From positions 434,001-498,000 of the forward strand of contig CAVVVG010000005.1 in NCBI GenBank assembly GCA_963751615.1: DNA of 64,000 bases, written 5' to 3'. Origin of the DNA: Palsa-892 sp963751615 (GTDB lineage: Bacteria; Pseudomonadota; Alphaproteobacteria; Rhizobiales; Xanthobacteraceae). Below are positions 51,932-61,438 of this stretch, one piece after another. Numbering within the stretch: position 1 is the first letter of the stretch; each line of letters begins with the position of its first letter. The notes under the pieces are model-generated. The model worked only from the letters and a program-made list of their open reading frames with translations, ran no database searches and was not told the origin of the DNA. The position numbers and the translations under genes are program-made.

Positions 51932-52792
51932 TTAGGTCTGCTTGCCTTGGAACAATTTGCTAAGCCAGGAGTCCTTATTTTCGCGCGGTTCGGTGCCACC
52001 GGATTGCACGAGCTTGTAGGCGTCCTGATACCAAGGGCTATCGGGAAAGTTATGGCCAAGGACCGCTGCCGCGGTCTGTGCTTCGCCTACGATGCCGAGC
52101 GCCATATAGCATTCGGTGAGACGCATCAGCGCCTCTTCGACGTGGCGGGTGGTCTGGTACTGGGTCACGACCGTCTTGAAACGATTAATGGCTCCAACAA
52201 AATCGCGTCTCTCGAGATAGAAACGCCCAATCGTCATTTCCTTGGCGGCAAGATTGTCGCGCGCCACTTCGATTTTCTTTTTCGCGCTCTCCGCATATTC
52301 CGTGTTTGGATATTTGCGAGCGACTTCGGCAAGCGCATCCATTGCTCTTTGCGTGCGCGCCTGGTCGCGATTGACGTCGGGAATCTGATCGAATAAGGCG
52401 GAGGCAGCGAGATACTGCGCGTAGGCGGTATCCGGGCTTCCGGGATGAAGCGTTATGTAGCGCTTTGCTGCGCTGATCGTTTCTTCATAGGCGCCTTCCT
52501 GATAGTAAGCGAATGCTGCCATCAGAAGTGATTTGCGGCCCCAATCGGAATAGGGATGCTGACGATCGACCTCTTCGAATTTTTTCGCGGAGTCCTTGTA
52601 TTCTTTCTGATTTAGAAGAGTGAGACCTTCATTGTAGAGTTTGTCGGCAGGTTCGTCGGGCGGAAGCTTGTTCTTGTCCTCCGCACAGCCAGTGATCGCT
52701 GCTGCGAGCAGGACGAATCCGGTGAACCGGGCGATTAGCCCGAATCCATTACCGCAAAATCGACCTTTGAAACGTTTCAAGCTCGAACTCAT
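51932..52792 (-). CDS. bamD: Outer membrane protein assembly factor BamD
   Basis: BamD is the essential lipoprotein partner of BamA in folding outer membrane proteins. The 286 residues have a signal with lipobox I-T-G-C (Cys36) and then TPR-like helical repeats: PADKLYNEGLTLLNQKEYKDSAKKFEEVDRQHPYSDW (key parts LYNEGL and FEEVDRQHPYS) is the classic start. Later repeats are YITLHPGSPDTAYAQYLAA and RRDFVGAINRFKTVVTQYQ. It sits between lpxC and recN on the same strand, 63 bases before recN. The call is firm. Confidence 0.95.
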   Translation of the reverse strand: MSSSLKRFKGRFCGNGFGLIARFTGFVLLAAAITGCAEDKNKLPPDEPADKLYNEGLTLLNQKEYKDSAKKFEEVDRQHPYSDWGRKSLLMAAFAYYQEGAYEETISAAKRYITLHPGSPDTAYAQYLAASALFDQIPDVNRDQARTQRAMDALAEVARKYPNTEYAESAKKKIEVARDNLAAKEMTIGRFYLERRDFVGAINRFKTVVTQYQTTRHVEEALMRLTECYMALGIVGEAQTAAAVLGHNFPDSPWYQDAYKLVQSGGTEPRENKDSWLSKLFQGKQT

Positions 52793-52913
52793 CCTTCGCG
52801 CGAAGCGCTCGCGGCGAGAGCAGTACCGCGCCGCATTCTTCTAACGGTAATGCGAAGACCACACTACGCACGTAGCGACGGATTTCGTCTCGATTGTGGC
52901 GCGTAGTTAAGGG

Positions 52914-53858
52914 TTAAATTTCAGCCCGATAAGCAGGAACGGCAACCGGAATGCCGAGCTCGGCATGACCGCGCCGACGGCGGGAACCAGGTGCCTCGAT
53001 AACAGTCCACGTAGACGGATCGGAGGCAAGGGCGGCTACAACAGCAGCGTTTAGCTTGTGGCCACCACGAATCGAGCGGTAGCGGCCAAGGATCGGCAGA
53101 CCCGCAAGTGCAAGATCGCCAACCGCATCGAGCGCCTTATGGCGAACGAACTCATCAGGATAACGGAGACCAGCGGGGTTCAAAACACGATCTTCGGCAA
53201 GGCAAATCGTATTATCTAGAGAAGCGCCCCGCGCAAAACCTGCACTCCAGAGTTTCGCGACATCCGACATAAAGCCGAAAGTACGGGCTCGCATCAAATC
53301 GCTGCGGAAGTTGTCCGGCGTCAGGGTTGCCGCATAGCGCTGCCGGCCGATCAGCGGATGGACAAAATCAATGTCGATTTCGATTCGGAAACCTTCGTCA
53401 TAAGGGAGCAGTTCGCCTATAGCGCGTCCGTCCTTTACCCGGACGGGCTTCAAAACCTTGAGATAACGGCGCGGCACGCCCTGCTGCTCAAGACCGGCGG
53501 CCTCAATCGCCTCGACGAAGGGAAACGAGCTACCGTCGAAAATCGGTATTTCTCCACCTTCAACTTCTACAATGACATTGTCGATGCCAAGGCCCACGAA
53601 AGCTGCCAGGAGATGCTCCACTGTAGAGCAAAGCGTGCCGTTATTGTCGCCAACAACGGTCGCAAAATCGGTATTGCGGACTGCGGTGGGAGAAAGCTTG
53701 ATCTGGCGCGCTTTTCCATCAGCGCTACCGTGAACAAATACGACGCCTGTGTTCGGCTTAGCAGGAAGCAAGGAAACGCGCGTCTGCTCGCCGCTATGGA
53801 CGCCACGACCCATTAAGTCGATGCGCTCAGAAATCGTGCTCTGACAAGTCGCCCGCAT
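52914..53858 (-). CDS. lpxC: UDP-3-O-acyl-N-acetylglucosamine deacetylase
   Basis: LpxC is the zinc enzyme for the committed step of lipid A synthesis. The 314 residues run from ATG 53858, which gives the normal length and start (CQSTISERIDLMGRGVHSG); the frame is open 39 codons further up but without family sequence. The zinc and catalytic region includes TVEHLLAAFVG (His82), HKALDAVGDLALAG, and RGGHKLNAAVVAAL. It follows ftsZ, the usual end of the division cluster, but a terminator lies between them and a 300-base gap suggests its own promoter. Confidence 0.96.
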   Translation of the reverse strand: MRATCQSTISERIDLMGRGVHSGEQTRVSLLPAKPNTGVVFVHGSADGKARQIKLSPTAVRNTDFATVVGDNNGTLCSTVEHLLAAFVGLGIDNVIVEVEGGEIPIFDGSSFPFVEAIEAAGLEQQGVPRRYLKVLKPVRVKDGRAIGELLPYDEGFRIEIDIDFVHPLIGRQRYAATLTPDNFRSDLMRARTFGFMSDVAKLWSAGFARGASLDNTICLAEDRVLNPAGLRYPDEFVRHKALDAVGDLALAGLPILGRYRSIRGGHKLNAAVVAALASDPSTWTVIEAPGSRRRRGHAELGIPVAVPAYRAEI

Positions 53859-54163
53859 TCCCCACCATCTGCGAACCTTCGGCAACTGTGCCTCCGGTCC
53901 ACCCCGCCCCCGGCACACCCCTGGTGCCGTTGACTTGGGGGCAAGATACCCCTTGAGCCTGCCCCAGCAAGTCACGGTTTTTTACCATTTGTTACCCCTT
54001 TTTGGCTGGTTCCGGCCAGTATCCCGCCATGTTGTGACAAGCCAAAAAGACGCTTCTTGCAATAATAACTTCCGGCTACGCCGCCCCAAATTTATCCACA
54101 AAAGCCAACGCCCGGGGGTCAGCCCGGACGTTGATTATCTCGAATTTGAACAGAATCTAGCGA
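53859..54163 (-). other. ftsZ-lpxC intergenic region
   Basis: These 305 bases hold the ftsZ terminator (54098-54133) and the leader of lpxC. Just upstream of lpxC a stem CGGCAC-N7-GTGCCG is followed by a very G-rich run. No coding frame is convincing. The lpxC promoter must lie in the middle part, near 53980-54080, which is richer in A and T. Confidence 0.5.
54098..54133 (-). terminator. Intrinsic terminator after ftsZ
   Basis: CAACGTCCGGG and CCCGGGCGTTG form an 11-bp stem with one G-U pair and a 6-base loop, followed by GCTTTTG on the minus strand, 31 bases past the ftsZ stop. Confidence 0.78.
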
Positions 54164-55861
54164 TCAATTGGCCTGACGGCGGAGAAAGGCCGGAATCTCC
54201 AACTCATCCTCGTCGACCCTGGTCGGAGCCGGACGGCTTGAGGCATCCACTCTAGGTGCTCGCGGCTCAGGCCGTCGGAAGTATTCAGATACCTGTTCCG
54301 GCGAACGGCGATCAGCTGCAGGCCGCATTTCCAGTTCGCGCGCTTTAGCCACTGGACGCGCCGAATTCGGCTCGTCGACCGCATCATCTTCCCTCTTGCC
54401 CATTCCAATATTGGCGAGACGCTGCAATAGGGTCATGCGTTTCGTTTCGACTTCCGCGCTATCGCTCGGCTCCCCGCGCTGGGCCCGGATCTGGTTCTGT
54501 GCCGGGATCGGTAATTCATCGATTCGGGGCATCCGAGGCGCCCGCAAAGGACGTTCAGCTTGCGGTGGAATAAAAGGCTTGATCGGCTCTTCCTCAATCT
54601 CCTCCCGGCGCGGCTCGTCCACTGGCTGAAATAGCGATGGGCGCGGGGCCAAGGGACGGAGCTTTACCTCATCAATCTCAGCGTCAGGAGCAAGCGGAGC
54701 ATCCGGCTCACGATCTCCATTCAGTGCGCCTGTCAGATCAATTTCCTTGTGCAGGAATTCGCGCCGCGGCTCGAAAATCGGCCGCGACTCGGCGCGTGGA
54801 CGTATCGTTTCGCGCTCGGTATCGATCGAAGCGATCGCCCGCATGCGCTCGGCGAAATTCCGTTCGGCTGCCGCCGAAATCGCCGTCGGCGTTGCGATGG
54901 GCTCGATACCGGTAGCGACCACCGAAACGCGCACTAGACCTTCAAGACTCTGATCAAAGGTCGCGCCCAGGATAATGTTGGCGTCGGGGTCGACCTCTTC
55001 GCGGATACGTGTTGCGGCTTCGTCGACCTCATAAAGTGTAAGGTCCTTGCCGCCCGTGATCGAAATGAGCAGGCCACGCGCGCCGCGCATTGAAACTTCA
55101 TCGAGCAGCGGGTTTGAAATCGCCGCTTCGGCGGCGGTAATGGCGCGCTTCTCGCCCGAGGCTTCACCCGTGCCCATCATCGCCTTGCCCATCTCGCGCA
55201 TGACCGCACGAACGTCTGCGAAATCGAGATTAATCAGGCCTTCCTTGACCATCAGGTCGGTAATGCAAGCCACGCCCGAATAGAGCACCTGGTCCGCCAT
55301 GCTGAATGCATCAGCAAAGGTGGTCTTTTCGTTCGCGACCCGGAATAGATTCTGATTCGGAATAACGATGAGCGTATCAACGAGCTTAGCGAGATCAGTG
55401 ATGCCGGCCTCGGCGATGCGCATCCGGCGCTGGCCCTCGAAGTGGAACGGCTTAGTGACAACCCCGACCGTGAGAAGTCCCATTTCCTTGGAGACCCGCG
55501 CGATGACCGGCGCCGCACCCGTACCAGTACCACCGCCCATCCCTGCAGTGATAAAGGCCATGTGTGCGCCCGAAAGATGATCGCGAAGCTCGTCGATGGC
55601 TTCTTCCGCCGCCGCCCGCCCGACTTCGGGGTGCGACCCCGCGCCGAGACCTTGCGTTGCTTCTACGCCTAGTTGCACGACCCGCCTGGCCTTGCTCGAG
55701 GCGAGCGCCTGCGCATCCGTATTTGCTACGACAAACTCGCAGCCCATGAGGCCAGAGGCGATCATATTGTTGACGGCGTTGCCGCCCGCTCCACCCACCC
55801 CAAAGACGGTAATATGCGGCTTCAACTCGCGGATGTCAGGCATCTGCAGATTAATCGTCAT
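54164..55861 (-). CDS. ftsZ: Cell division protein FtsZ
   Basis: FtsZ is the tubulin-like GTPase that forms the division ring. The GTP signature GGGTGTG lies at residues 109-115 and GVGGAGGNAVNNM at 21-33. The T7 loop is NLDFADVRAVM near 220. The 565 residues include a long Pro/Arg/Glu-rich linker (about 330-550), typical of alphaproteobacteria, and the conserved C-terminal peptide ELEIPAFLRRQ that binds FtsA and other partners. It follows ftsA by 89 bases and ends at a terminator. Secure. Confidence 0.98.
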   Translation of the reverse strand: MTINLQMPDIRELKPHITVFGVGGAGGNAVNNMIASGLMGCEFVVANTDAQALASSKARRVVQLGVEATQGLGAGSHPEVGRAAAEEAIDELRDHLSGAHMAFITAGMGGGTGTGAAPVIARVSKEMGLLTVGVVTKPFHFEGQRRMRIAEAGITDLAKLVDTLIVIPNQNLFRVANEKTTFADAFSMADQVLYSGVACITDLMVKEGLINLDFADVRAVMREMGKAMMGTGEASGEKRAITAAEAAISNPLLDEVSMRGARGLLISITGGKDLTLYEVDEAATRIREEVDPDANIILGATFDQSLEGLVRVSVVATGIEPIATPTAISAAAERNFAERMRAIASIDTERETIRPRAESRPIFEPRREFLHKEIDLTGALNGDREPDAPLAPDAEIDEVKLRPLAPRPSLFQPVDEPRREEIEEEPIKPFIPPQAERPLRAPRMPRIDELPIPAQNQIRAQRGEPSDSAEVETKRMTLLQRLANIGMGKREDDAVDEPNSARPVAKARELEMRPAADRRSPEQVSEYFRRPEPRAPRVDASSRPAPTRVDEDELEIPAFLRRQAN

Positions 55862-55950
55862 GTCGTCACCCCTTGGGCGGAAGCGCCCTTTGAACTCAAA
55901 CCCACTGATGCCGACTCAACATCAGTGTTTGAATCATAATTCGCGGTCAT

Positions 55951-57270
55951 TCAAAAGCTTTCTCTTAGCCAACGCCCCACCTGAATGAGATACCCGGACT
56001 GACCTCCGGCGCGTCGGCGGCGCGGTTCGAAATGTTCCCGGCCTGCATATTGTGGATAAACGAGAAGACCGGCCGCGACGGCAAAAGTTGTTGACATTTG
56101 TGCTGTTTTATTGAGTCCGACAACTCCCAACGGACGCGCAAGACGAGTCGTGCGACCAAAAACACGAGCTGTCAGCTCACAAAGACCTGTTAGCTGGGCG
56201 GCAGCACCCGTAAGAATGATTTGCCGGCCGGGCTCGCCGGACATGCCAGCAGCATGCAAACGGTCGCGCAACATTTCGAGGATCTCCTCGGCGCGCGGGC
56301 GAACCATACGAATGATTTGCGAGTGCGAGATTGCATTCGGCGCATCCGTGTCACCGCCACCGATAGTCGAAACCGTGATCGTGTGATGCGCATCGGAGGC
56401 GGTCGCGATCGCGCTGCCATGAAGGATTTTCAAGCGTTCGGCTTTTGCTACACCCATCGACAGTCCACGTGCGAGATCCATTGTGATGTGATGACCGCCA
56501 AGAGCAATTCCATCGACATGGAGACAGTACCCTCCAGCAAACGCGGCAGCAGTCGTGGTGCCGGCACCAAAATCGATCACCGTCGCACCGAGTTCCATTT
56601 CATCTTCCGAAAGGGTGGCAAGGCCGGCTGCATAGGGTGCGGCCACCACACTCTCCACCGAAAGATGGCAACGTTCGACGCAGAGAATGAGATTTTTCAA
56701 TGCCGCTAGATCGGCGGTGACCACATGCAGATCAACCGAAAGATTTTTTCCGAGCATCCCGCGCGGGTCGCGGATACAATTCGTGCCATCGAGGCGGTAG
56801 GCTATGGGGACCGAATGCAACACTGCACGCCCATCGCGAATCGAATGCAGGCTCGCAGCATCCAGCACCCGGCTGATATCGTATTGCTCGACGGCGGAGC
56901 CCGTGAGCTGTATCGCAGCAGCGAAAGATTCACTGCCAAGTCGGCCGCCGCTGAAAGCGAGCACAATGGATGCAATCTCGACGCCGGCCAGACGTTCGGC
57001 CGCATCGACCGCCTGACGAACGGCTTCCTCGGCGCGCGCGAGATCGGCAACCACACCGCCCTTGAGGCCATGCGCGCGCGCGTAGCCTGTGCCGATTACG
57101 TCGACAGAATGCGTACGCCCACGCATGCCCTCGCCTTCCACGAAAGGCTTCAAGCGCGCGATTAGGCAAGCAATTTTGCTCGTGCCAATATCGAGAGCCG
57201 CGACAACTGCAGAACGTCGCGGCGAAATCGGGTTCATACGAGGAGCAAGTCCGCGAGCGAGAACGTTCAT
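55951..57270 (-). CDS. ftsA: Cell division protein FtsA
   Basis: FtsA is an actin-like ATPase that ties FtsZ to the membrane. The 439 residues open with VVAALDIGTSKIACLIARL near 23, then GGVVADLARAEEAVRQAV in the 1C domain, VIDFGAGTTTAAAFAGG as the second phosphate loop, and the late ILTGAAAQLTGLCELTARVFG block. The C terminus is an amphipathic helix (VGRWLRESF) that binds the membrane. The ATG overlaps the ftsQ stop by four bases. Confidence 0.97.
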   Translation of the reverse strand: MNVLARGLAPRMNPISPRRSAVVAALDIGTSKIACLIARLKPFVEGEGMRGRTHSVDVIGTGYARAHGLKGGVVADLARAEEAVRQAVDAAERLAGVEIASIVLAFSGGRLGSESFAAAIQLTGSAVEQYDISRVLDAASLHSIRDGRAVLHSVPIAYRLDGTNCIRDPRGMLGKNLSVDLHVVTADLAALKNLILCVERCHLSVESVVAAPYAAGLATLSEDEMELGATVIDFGAGTTTAAAFAGGYCLHVDGIALGGHHITMDLARGLSMGVAKAERLKILHGSAIATASDAHHTITVSTIGGGDTDAPNAISHSQIIRMVRPRAEEILEMLRDRLHAAGMSGEPGRQIILTGAAAQLTGLCELTARVFGRTTRLARPLGVVGLNKTAQMSTTFAVAAGLLVYPQYAGREHFEPRRRRAGGQSGYLIQVGRWLRESF

Positions 57271-58202
57271 ATATTCGTTCCCTTCGCACGCGGGCGGGAT
57301 TTGATAGCGGCATCGCGTGCCGCAGTCGCGTCGTCGGAAAGTCGCACGGCGACGCGGTCGGGTGAACGTAAGTCAATGATGGTAACGTCACGCGAAAGTA
57401 GATTTTTTTCGCGATCGAGCGAAACTAGACGAAACAATGCGACATCGACATCTTCTTCGGGAAGGCGCACGTCAACTCCACTTTTCAGGCGTAAATTCCA
57501 TCGGCGCTCCGCAACGTAAACTGCGGCAGCCACCTCAGAACGAATTTGTGGAAAGCGATTGAGCAGTGCGAGAAACGCTTCCGCACGTTTGTCCGCTCCT
57601 ACGCCGACGACGAAGGGTAGACCCGAATCGCGTACTTGCACGCTAGTGACCTGATCGATCACGGTGCCATCGCGCGAAATGATCGAAAACATGCCTTGGT
57701 TCTGCCAAATGGCGAAAGGTTTCTTTTCTTCAATGATGATTTCCAGCCGATCGGGATAAAGTTTCCGCACGGTCGCTTCTGCGATCCACGGATTACGCAA
57801 AATTCTCGCGCGGGTTTCATCGGCGTCGATTAAAAAAAGCGTCGAACTTTCCGTGATTCCAGCAATGCGAAGTACATCGCGACGGTTAAGGCGTTTTGCA
57901 CCCACGAGCTGAATTTTCGCAGTCTGTAAACCAACATTTTGCGAGATGGCATCAGTGACGTCGTGAACGGCGTCGAACACTACATCCATGTGGCCGCCGC
58001 GGATTGCGCCGTAGAATCCCGTCGTGCCCAGAAACAAGAACAAAAAGATCAATTCGATACCGCGCAAATAACGAAATTCGTTAGCGCGCACGGAAAAGCG
58101 GTGAATGAAAAGTGTAAAACGGCTGGGACACGCGAACTCGGCTGCGTCCACCGGCGAGAACCGGGGATTCAGCGGTTTAGAGAAGCGTCCTCCACAATCC
58201 AT
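57267..58202 (-). CDS. ftsQ: Cell division protein FtsQ
   Basis: FtsQ is the bitopic divisome scaffold that binds FtsB and FtsL. The 311 residues have a cytoplasmic N terminus, one membrane span at about 49-67 (IELIFLFLFLGTTGFYGAI), a POTRA domain starting VGLQTAKIQLVGAKRLNRRDVLRIAG (key part IQLVGAKRL), and the FtsQ domain with RNPWIAEATVRKLYPDRLEIIIEEKKPFAIWQ (key part EKKPFAIWQ). The ATG at 58202 overlaps the end of ddl by 34 bases; no better start is visible. The tail is basic and probably disordered. Confidence 0.93.
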   Translation of the reverse strand: MDCGGRFSKPLNPRFSPVDAAEFACPSRFTLFIHRFSVRANEFRYLRGIELIFLFLFLGTTGFYGAIRGGHMDVVFDAVHDVTDAISQNVGLQTAKIQLVGAKRLNRRDVLRIAGITESSTLFLIDADETRARILRNPWIAEATVRKLYPDRLEIIIEEKKPFAIWQNQGMFSIISRDGTVIDQVTSVQVRDSGLPFVVGVGADKRAEAFLALLNRFPQIRSEVAAAVYVAERRWNLRLKSGVDVRLPEEDVDVALFRLVSLDREKNLLSRDVTIIDLRSPDRVAVRLSDDATAARDAAIKSRPRAKGTNI

Positions 58203-59095
58203 TTCACCAACTCGCCGAACGAAAGGCCCGCATGGGCCGCCATTTCAGGCACCAGCGATGTCTCGGTCATGCCGGGTTGGGTATTGACCTCTAAACAATA
58301 GAGATCTCCCGAACCGTCCGGGCGGGTCTCAAAGCGAAAATCCGCCCGGCTGACACCCCGGCAACCAAGGGCGCTGTGCGCCGTAAGTGCCAGCTTCTGC
58401 GCCAGTTGGTAAATATTTGGTGAAATTCGCGCCGGAAGAATGTGGCGGGAGCCTCCGGGGGCATATTTCAACTCATAATCGTAAAAACGGGTCGTTGGCT
58501 CGATTTCGATGACCCCTAGCGCGCGATCGCCCAAAATGGCGCAAGTGAGTTCCATGCCGGGCACGTACCGTTCAACCATAAGGGTTTCGCCGTAGGGCCA
58601 GTCCGGCCGGGATAATTCCTGGGGCGGGTATTTATGGTCCTTGGCAACGATGAAGACCCCCACGCTAGACCCCTCCGCCAGGGGCTTCAGCACATAGGGT
58701 GGGTGCATAACATGACCTTTTGCCGCCTCGGCCCGGGTAACGATTTTACCGTCGGGGACCGGCACTCCCGCGGCAGTCATCACGGTCTTCGCCTGCGGCT
58801 TGTTCATCGCCAGCGCCGATGCCAGCACACCCGAATGCGTGTACGGAATCTGCAGGATTTCAAGAACCCCCTGCATCGTTCCATCCTCGCCGGGACAACC
58901 ATGCAGAACATTGAATGCCACATCGGGCTTTAACTTCGCGAGCGCTTCTGCAATGTTTCGCTGAACGTCGACACGCGTCACCTGATAGCCTTTTTGCTCG
59001 AGTGCATCGGCGCATGCCTTGCCGGAGCGGAGTGAAATTTCACGCTCGACCGACCAGCCGCCCATCAGGACTGCAACGTGCTTCGGAAAAGCCAT
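58169..59095 (-). CDS. ddl: D-alanine--D-alanine ligase
   Basis: Ddl makes the D-Ala-D-Ala dipeptide for peptidoglycan. The 308 residues are an ATP-grasp enzyme: VAVLMGGWSVEREISLRSG near 8-26, FNVLHGCPGEDGTMQGVLEILQIPYTHSG (key part HGCPGEDGTMQG), KPLAEGSSVGV near 135, and the metal end YCLEVNTQPGMTETSLVPEMA. It lies one base after the murB stop in the dcw cluster and overlaps ftsQ by 34 bases. Confidence 0.97.
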   Translation of the reverse strand: MAFPKHVAVLMGGWSVEREISLRSGKACADALEQKGYQVTRVDVQRNIAEALAKLKPDVAFNVLHGCPGEDGTMQGVLEILQIPYTHSGVLASALAMNKPQAKTVMTAAGVPVPDGKIVTRAEAAKGHVMHPPYVLKPLAEGSSVGVFIVAKDHKYPPQELSRPDWPYGETLMVERYVPGMELTCAILGDRALGVIEIEPTTRFYDYELKYAPGGSRHILPARISPNIYQLAQKLALTAHSALGCRGVSRADFRFETRPDGSGDLYCLEVNTQPGMTETSLVPEMAAHAGLSFGELVKWIVEDASLNR

Positions 59096-59096
59096 T

Positions 59097-60032
59097 TCAG
59101 GATTCTTTCAAGCCGAGACGCACGATTTCCCAATCCAGCTGAACGCCCAGGTTCTCTTTCACGCGGCGGCGCACTTCTTCGCCGAGATTCTCAATGTCCG
59201 TCCCGGTCGCATTGCCGCGATTGATGAGAAAGTTGCAATGCATTTCCGAAACCTGTGCATCACCAACGACAAGCCCACGGCATCCCGCGATATCGATCAG
59301 CTGCCAGGCCTTGTGGCCCGGCGGATTCTTGAATGTCGAACCGCCGGTGCGACTCTTGATCGGCTGGGTTGACTCGCGGGCTTCAGTTATTTTTTCCATC
59401 TCGGCTGCAATTGCTCGGGCATTACCTACCTCGCCGCGAAAGATCGCACGCGTGAAGATGAAATCCTTCGGCGCGGAGGAGTAGCGGTAGCTGTATCCGA
59501 AGTCTGCATTTTGCATGACATGAAGCTTGCCCTTGCGATCCACTGCCCGCGCCTCGATCAGCGCATCTTTCGTCTCACGACCGTACGCACCCGCATTCAT
59601 CCGTAACGCACCGCCGATGGCGCCCGGCACGCCGCGATAGAATGCAAGACCCGCAAGACCTGCATCCGCCGCGATCCGGGAAACTTTCACGTCAGGTACC
59701 GCTGTTCCCGTTTTCACAAGATCGCCCTTCACGGAAACTTCGTTAAACCCGCGCCCCAGGCGAATGACGACCCCTTCGACACCGCCATCACGCACCAGCA
59801 AATTCGATCCGAGACCAACGACGGTGACCGGCACTTCGTTCGAAAGGTTTGAAAGAAAGTAGGCGAGGTCTTCTTCATCGGCAGGGGAAAACAGAACCTG
59901 CGCCGGCCCACCGACACGAAACCAGGTGAGATCACACATCGGCTGATTGGCAAGCAGCCGCCCACGCAGCTGCGGCATAGCTGCTTTCAGCATGGGAACG
60001 AGGTTGGGATGTTGCCTGGCTTTGGCCAACAA
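59097..60032 (-). CDS. murB: UDP-N-acetylenolpyruvoylglucosamine reductase
   Basis: MurB reduces the enolpyruvyl ether to UDP-MurNAc with FAD and NADPH. The FAD domain shows NQPMCDLTWFRVGGPAQVLFSP, VVGLGSNLLVRDGGVEGVVIRLG (key part GLGSNLLVRDGG), and YRGVPGAIGGALRMNAGAYG. The catalytic Ser is in RTGGSTFKNPPG, typical of type I/II alphaproteobacterial forms. I set the start at TTG 60032 (311 residues) because GGGGAG lies six bases upstream and it begins two bases after the murC stop; ATG 59993 is the alternative but has no ribosome site. Confidence 0.92.
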   Translation of the reverse strand: MLAKARQHPNLVPMLKAAMPQLRGRLLANQPMCDLTWFRVGGPAQVLFSPADEEDLAYFLSNLSNEVPVTVVGLGSNLLVRDGGVEGVVIRLGRGFNEVSVKGDLVKTGTAVPDVKVSRIAADAGLAGLAFYRGVPGAIGGALRMNAGAYGRETKDALIEARAVDRKGKLHVMQNADFGYSYRYSSAPKDFIFTRAIFRGEVGNARAIAAEMEKITEARESTQPIKSRTGGSTFKNPPGHKAWQLIDIAGCRGLVVGDAQVSEMHCNFLINRGNATGTDIENLGEEVRRRVKENLGVQLDWEIVRLGLKES

Positions 60033-60034
60033 GC

Positions 60035-61438
60035 TCAACTCCCCGCCATAAGTTCGCCGGGCAAGGCATAGGCCCATTGTGTGATGTTTCCAGCACCTAA
60101 AAACACGACATAATCGCCCGATTTCGCAGTCTCGCGAATGATTCCTGCAAGCTGCTCGGGTCCATCAAGCGCTCTGACGGCACGATGCCCGCGTGCGCGT
60201 AGACCTTTCACCAGGGCGTCGCGGTCGATACCGGGAATCGGCGTTTCGCCTGCCGGATAAACGGGAGCAACGATCACCTGGTCCGCATCGTTGAAACAGC
60301 TGCTGAACTGTTCGAACAAATCGCGCAGCCGTGAATAGCGATGAGGCTGCACGATCGCAATGACCCGGGCCTTAGTCGATGCGCGGGCCGCGCCCAGCAC
60401 CGCGCTGATCTCAACCGGATGATGACCGTAATCGTCGAAGATTTTAACCCCATTCCATTCACCAATTTTCGTGAAGCGCCGATTTACACCGCCGAACGCC
60501 GCCAAAGCATTGCGAATTTTAACTTCGGAAACACCGAGTTCCAGTGCAACAGCAATAGCCGCCGTCGCATTCAGCGCATTGTGATGACCAGGCATCGGCA
60601 GTTTGAGATTCTTGATCTCGGTAGCCTTGCCACCATTGCGACTGCGCACCAGTATATTGAATTGGCAAATACCGCCATGAAGATTGACATTCACGAGCCG
60701 GACATCGGCCTGAGGGTTGACGCCGTAGCTAACGACGCGGCGATCTTCGGTCTTGCCGACAAGGTCCTGCACTACGGGATGATCGAGACACATCACAGCG
60801 AAGCCATAGAACGGAACGTTGCCAACGAATGACTGAAAGGCATCCTTCACTGCATCAAACGTCTTGAAATAATCGAGATGTTCAGGATCGATGTTGGTGA
60901 CAACCGCGACATCGGCGGGCAATTTCAGAAATGTCCCATCCGACTCATCCGCCTCGACCACCATCCACTCGCCCGCGCCGAGCCGCGCGTTGGTGCCGTA
61001 AGAATTGATGATACCGCCGTTGATTACGGTCGGATCCATGCCGCCCGAATCCAAGAGCGCTGCGACCATCGAAGTCGTCGTCGTCTTGCCGTGGGTGCCC
61101 GCAATCGCCACACAGGATTTGAGCCGCATCAGTTCTGCGAGCATTTCGGCGCGGCGCACCACAGGCATACGCCTCGCGCGTGCGGCGACAAGTTCCGGAT
61201 TGTCGCGTTTCACTGCTGACGAAACGACAACGACACCCGCGCGTTCAACATTTTTCGCATCGTGACCGATCGTGACGACAATTCCCTTATCGCGCAGTCG
61301 CTTGACATTCGCGCCGTCGACCACGTCGGAGCCGCGCACCTTATAACCGAGATTGGCAAGGACTTCGGCAATGCCGCTCATGCCGATTCCGCCGATTCCG
61401 ACGAAATGAATCGGGCCAAGTTCGAGGGGTAGCTTCAT
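60035..61438 (-). CDS. murC: UDP-N-acetylmuramate--L-alanine ligase
   Basis: MurC adds L-alanine to UDP-MurNAc. The 467 residues from ATG 61438 begin MKLPLELGPIHFVGIGGIGMSG, the Rossmann domain. The ATP loop is AGTHGKTTTTSM near 112, and VVEADESDGTFLKLPADVAVVTNIDPEHLDYF (key part EADESDG) follows. The third domain has FDDYGHHPVEISAVL. The start overlaps the murG stop by four bases (ATGA); a longer frame upstream lies inside murG and is rejected. Confidence 0.97.
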   Translation of the reverse strand: MKLPLELGPIHFVGIGGIGMSGIAEVLANLGYKVRGSDVVDGANVKRLRDKGIVVTIGHDAKNVERAGVVVVSSAVKRDNPELVAARARRMPVVRRAEMLAELMRLKSCVAIAGTHGKTTTTSMVAALLDSGGMDPTVINGGIINSYGTNARLGAGEWMVVEADESDGTFLKLPADVAVVTNIDPEHLDYFKTFDAVKDAFQSFVGNVPFYGFAVMCLDHPVVQDLVGKTEDRRVVSYGVNPQADVRLVNVNLHGGICQFNILVRSRNGGKATEIKNLKLPMPGHHNALNATAAIAVALELGVSEVKIRNALAAFGGVNRRFTKIGEWNGVKIFDDYGHHPVEISAVLGAARASTKARVIAIVQPHRYSRLRDLFEQFSSCFNDADQVIVAPVYPAGETPIPGIDRDALVKGLRARGHRAVRALDGPEQLAGIIRETAKSGDYVVFLGAGNITQWAYALPGELMAGS

